Positions 63,447 to 64,000 of a stretch of DNA of 64,000 nt are shown piece by piece; position 1 is the first letter of the stretch; each line of letters opens with the position of its first letter. The stretch comes from Thermosporothrix hazakensis (GTDB taxonomy: Bacteria; Chloroflexota; Ktedonobacteria; Ktedonobacterales; Ktedonobacteraceae). The position numbers were made by a program, and so were the translations under genes. Location of the stretch: contig NZ_QKUF01000026.1 of assembly GCF_003253565.1 (NCBI RefSeq), positions 1-64,000 on the forward strand, written 5' to 3'. The notes below the pieces were generated by a model, which did no database searches, was not told the DNA's origin, and saw only the letters and a program-made list of their open reading frames with translations.

Positions 63447-64000
63447 TTGTCTACCAGACATACACTGCACGGGTTTACCCATATCTATGAACCAACGCAG
63501 GCCAGCGAGCGCCCGGTGCTGATCCTGTTCCACTCGATGGGCAGTAATGAGGAAGATATGCTCGGCGTCGGCCGCCTGCTTGATCCACGAGCCGCCCTGC
63601 TCAGTGTGCGTGGCAAAGAGCAGGAAGAGGGAAAAACGCGTTACTATCTGCGCCAGCCCGATGGCTCACCTGATCCACTGAGCGCTCGTCAACGAGCCAA
63701 TGAGCTGGCCGCCTTTCTAAAAGCGGCGGAAAGCGCCTATAACATCAGCTCAAAGAAGCGTCTTGCGGTGGGCTACTCAAACGGCGGCAATATGGTAGCC
63801 GCGCTTCTACTGCTACACCCGGAGTTGTTTGATGGCGCGATCATTCTGCACTCACGGGTTCCCTTGATCCCGGATGAGCTTCCAGACCTCAGCGGGAAGC
63901 CCCTTCTGCTGACCGGCGGTTCCGCGGATGAGCTGATCCCGCCCAAAGAGGTACAGATCATGGAATACCTCTTCAAGAAGGCAGGCGCGGATGTTACCAC
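63447..64000 (+). CDS. MhqD-like alpha/beta hydrolase, cut by the right edge
   Basis: Starts at TTG 63447 with AGGAG (63434-63438) 8 bases upstream. It shows LILFHSMGSNEEDMLGVGRL (HxMGxxExD), SVRGKEQEEGKTRYYLR, catalytic Ser111 in GYSNGGN, and Asp in GSADELIPP; the histidine lies beyond the window. It is close in pattern to Bacillus MhqD, a carboxylesterase/phospholipase-type hydrolase of the quinone-stress regulon. The actual substrate here is unknown. Confidence 0.82.
   Translation, partial: MSTRHTLHGFTHIYEPTQASERPVLILFHSMGSNEEDMLGVGRLLDPRAALLSVRGKEQEEGKTRYYLRQPDGSPDPLSARQRANELAAFLKAAESAYNISSKKRLAVGYSNGGNMVAALLLLHPELFDGAIILHSRVPLIPDELPDLSGKPLLLTGGSADELIPPKEVQIMEYLFKKAGADVT

Overview
The window looks like chromosome from a member of the Chloroflexota, most likely class Ktedonobacteria. 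Pointers are an archaeal-type AspRS (AspS2) behind a T-box leader, a CIRCE-controlled groESL, a 14-gene nuo operon with NuoEFG, a membrane Ser/Thr kinase, XRE-TPR regulators, and DUF families that I recall mainly from such genomes. Base composition is moderate, near 50% GC by eye. The taxonomic call is inference, made without any search.

Layout. 1-350: tail of an IS200/IS605 TnpB and its end hairpin. 388-10854: housekeeping and membrane genes: prolyl oligopeptidase, TetR regulator, LPG-synthase-type membrane protein, dnaE, PrsW-type protease and a frameshifted NUDIX gene. 11269-15862: an MFS transporter, a T-box leader and aspS2, a DUF6915 gene and a GNAT. 15877-23650: an accessory island with three related XRE-TPR genes (one decayed), two copies plus a remnant of an unknown 112-aa gene, an overlapping operon of unknown small genes, and a small HTH gene beside two more unknown genes. 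23818-32223: fumC, a DUF402 protein, panD, recX, a Ser/Thr kinase and groESL. 32478-39420: a FUSC membrane protein, two parS-like sites, an H-NOX protein with a possible winged-helix tail, a methyltransferase, an M32 carboxypeptidase and an S9 peptidase. 39871-55979: a NUDIX gene, then the complete complex I operon nuoABCDEFGHIJKLMN on the minus strand with a clear promoter upstream of nuoA. 56429-64000: an MFS transporter, a TcmP-like protein, an orphan DNA methyltransferase, a CPBP protease, a phosphorylase-fold protein and the start of an MhqD-like hydrolase.

How parts fit together. nuoA-N encodes one machine, proton-pumping NADH dehydrogenase, and fumC adds a TCA step. AspS2 carries the residues of a non-discriminating enzyme, so it probably feeds both Asp-tRNA(Asp) and an Asp-tRNA(Asn) amidation route; its T-box appears to read an Asp codon. 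The two parS-like sites, exactly 60 bp apart, suggest a ParB loading zone and so possible closeness to the replication origin.

The most unusual material is the XRE-TPR/112-aa cassette array with its overlapping operon, and the H-NOX protein. I saw no tRNA or rRNA gene and no CRISPR array.
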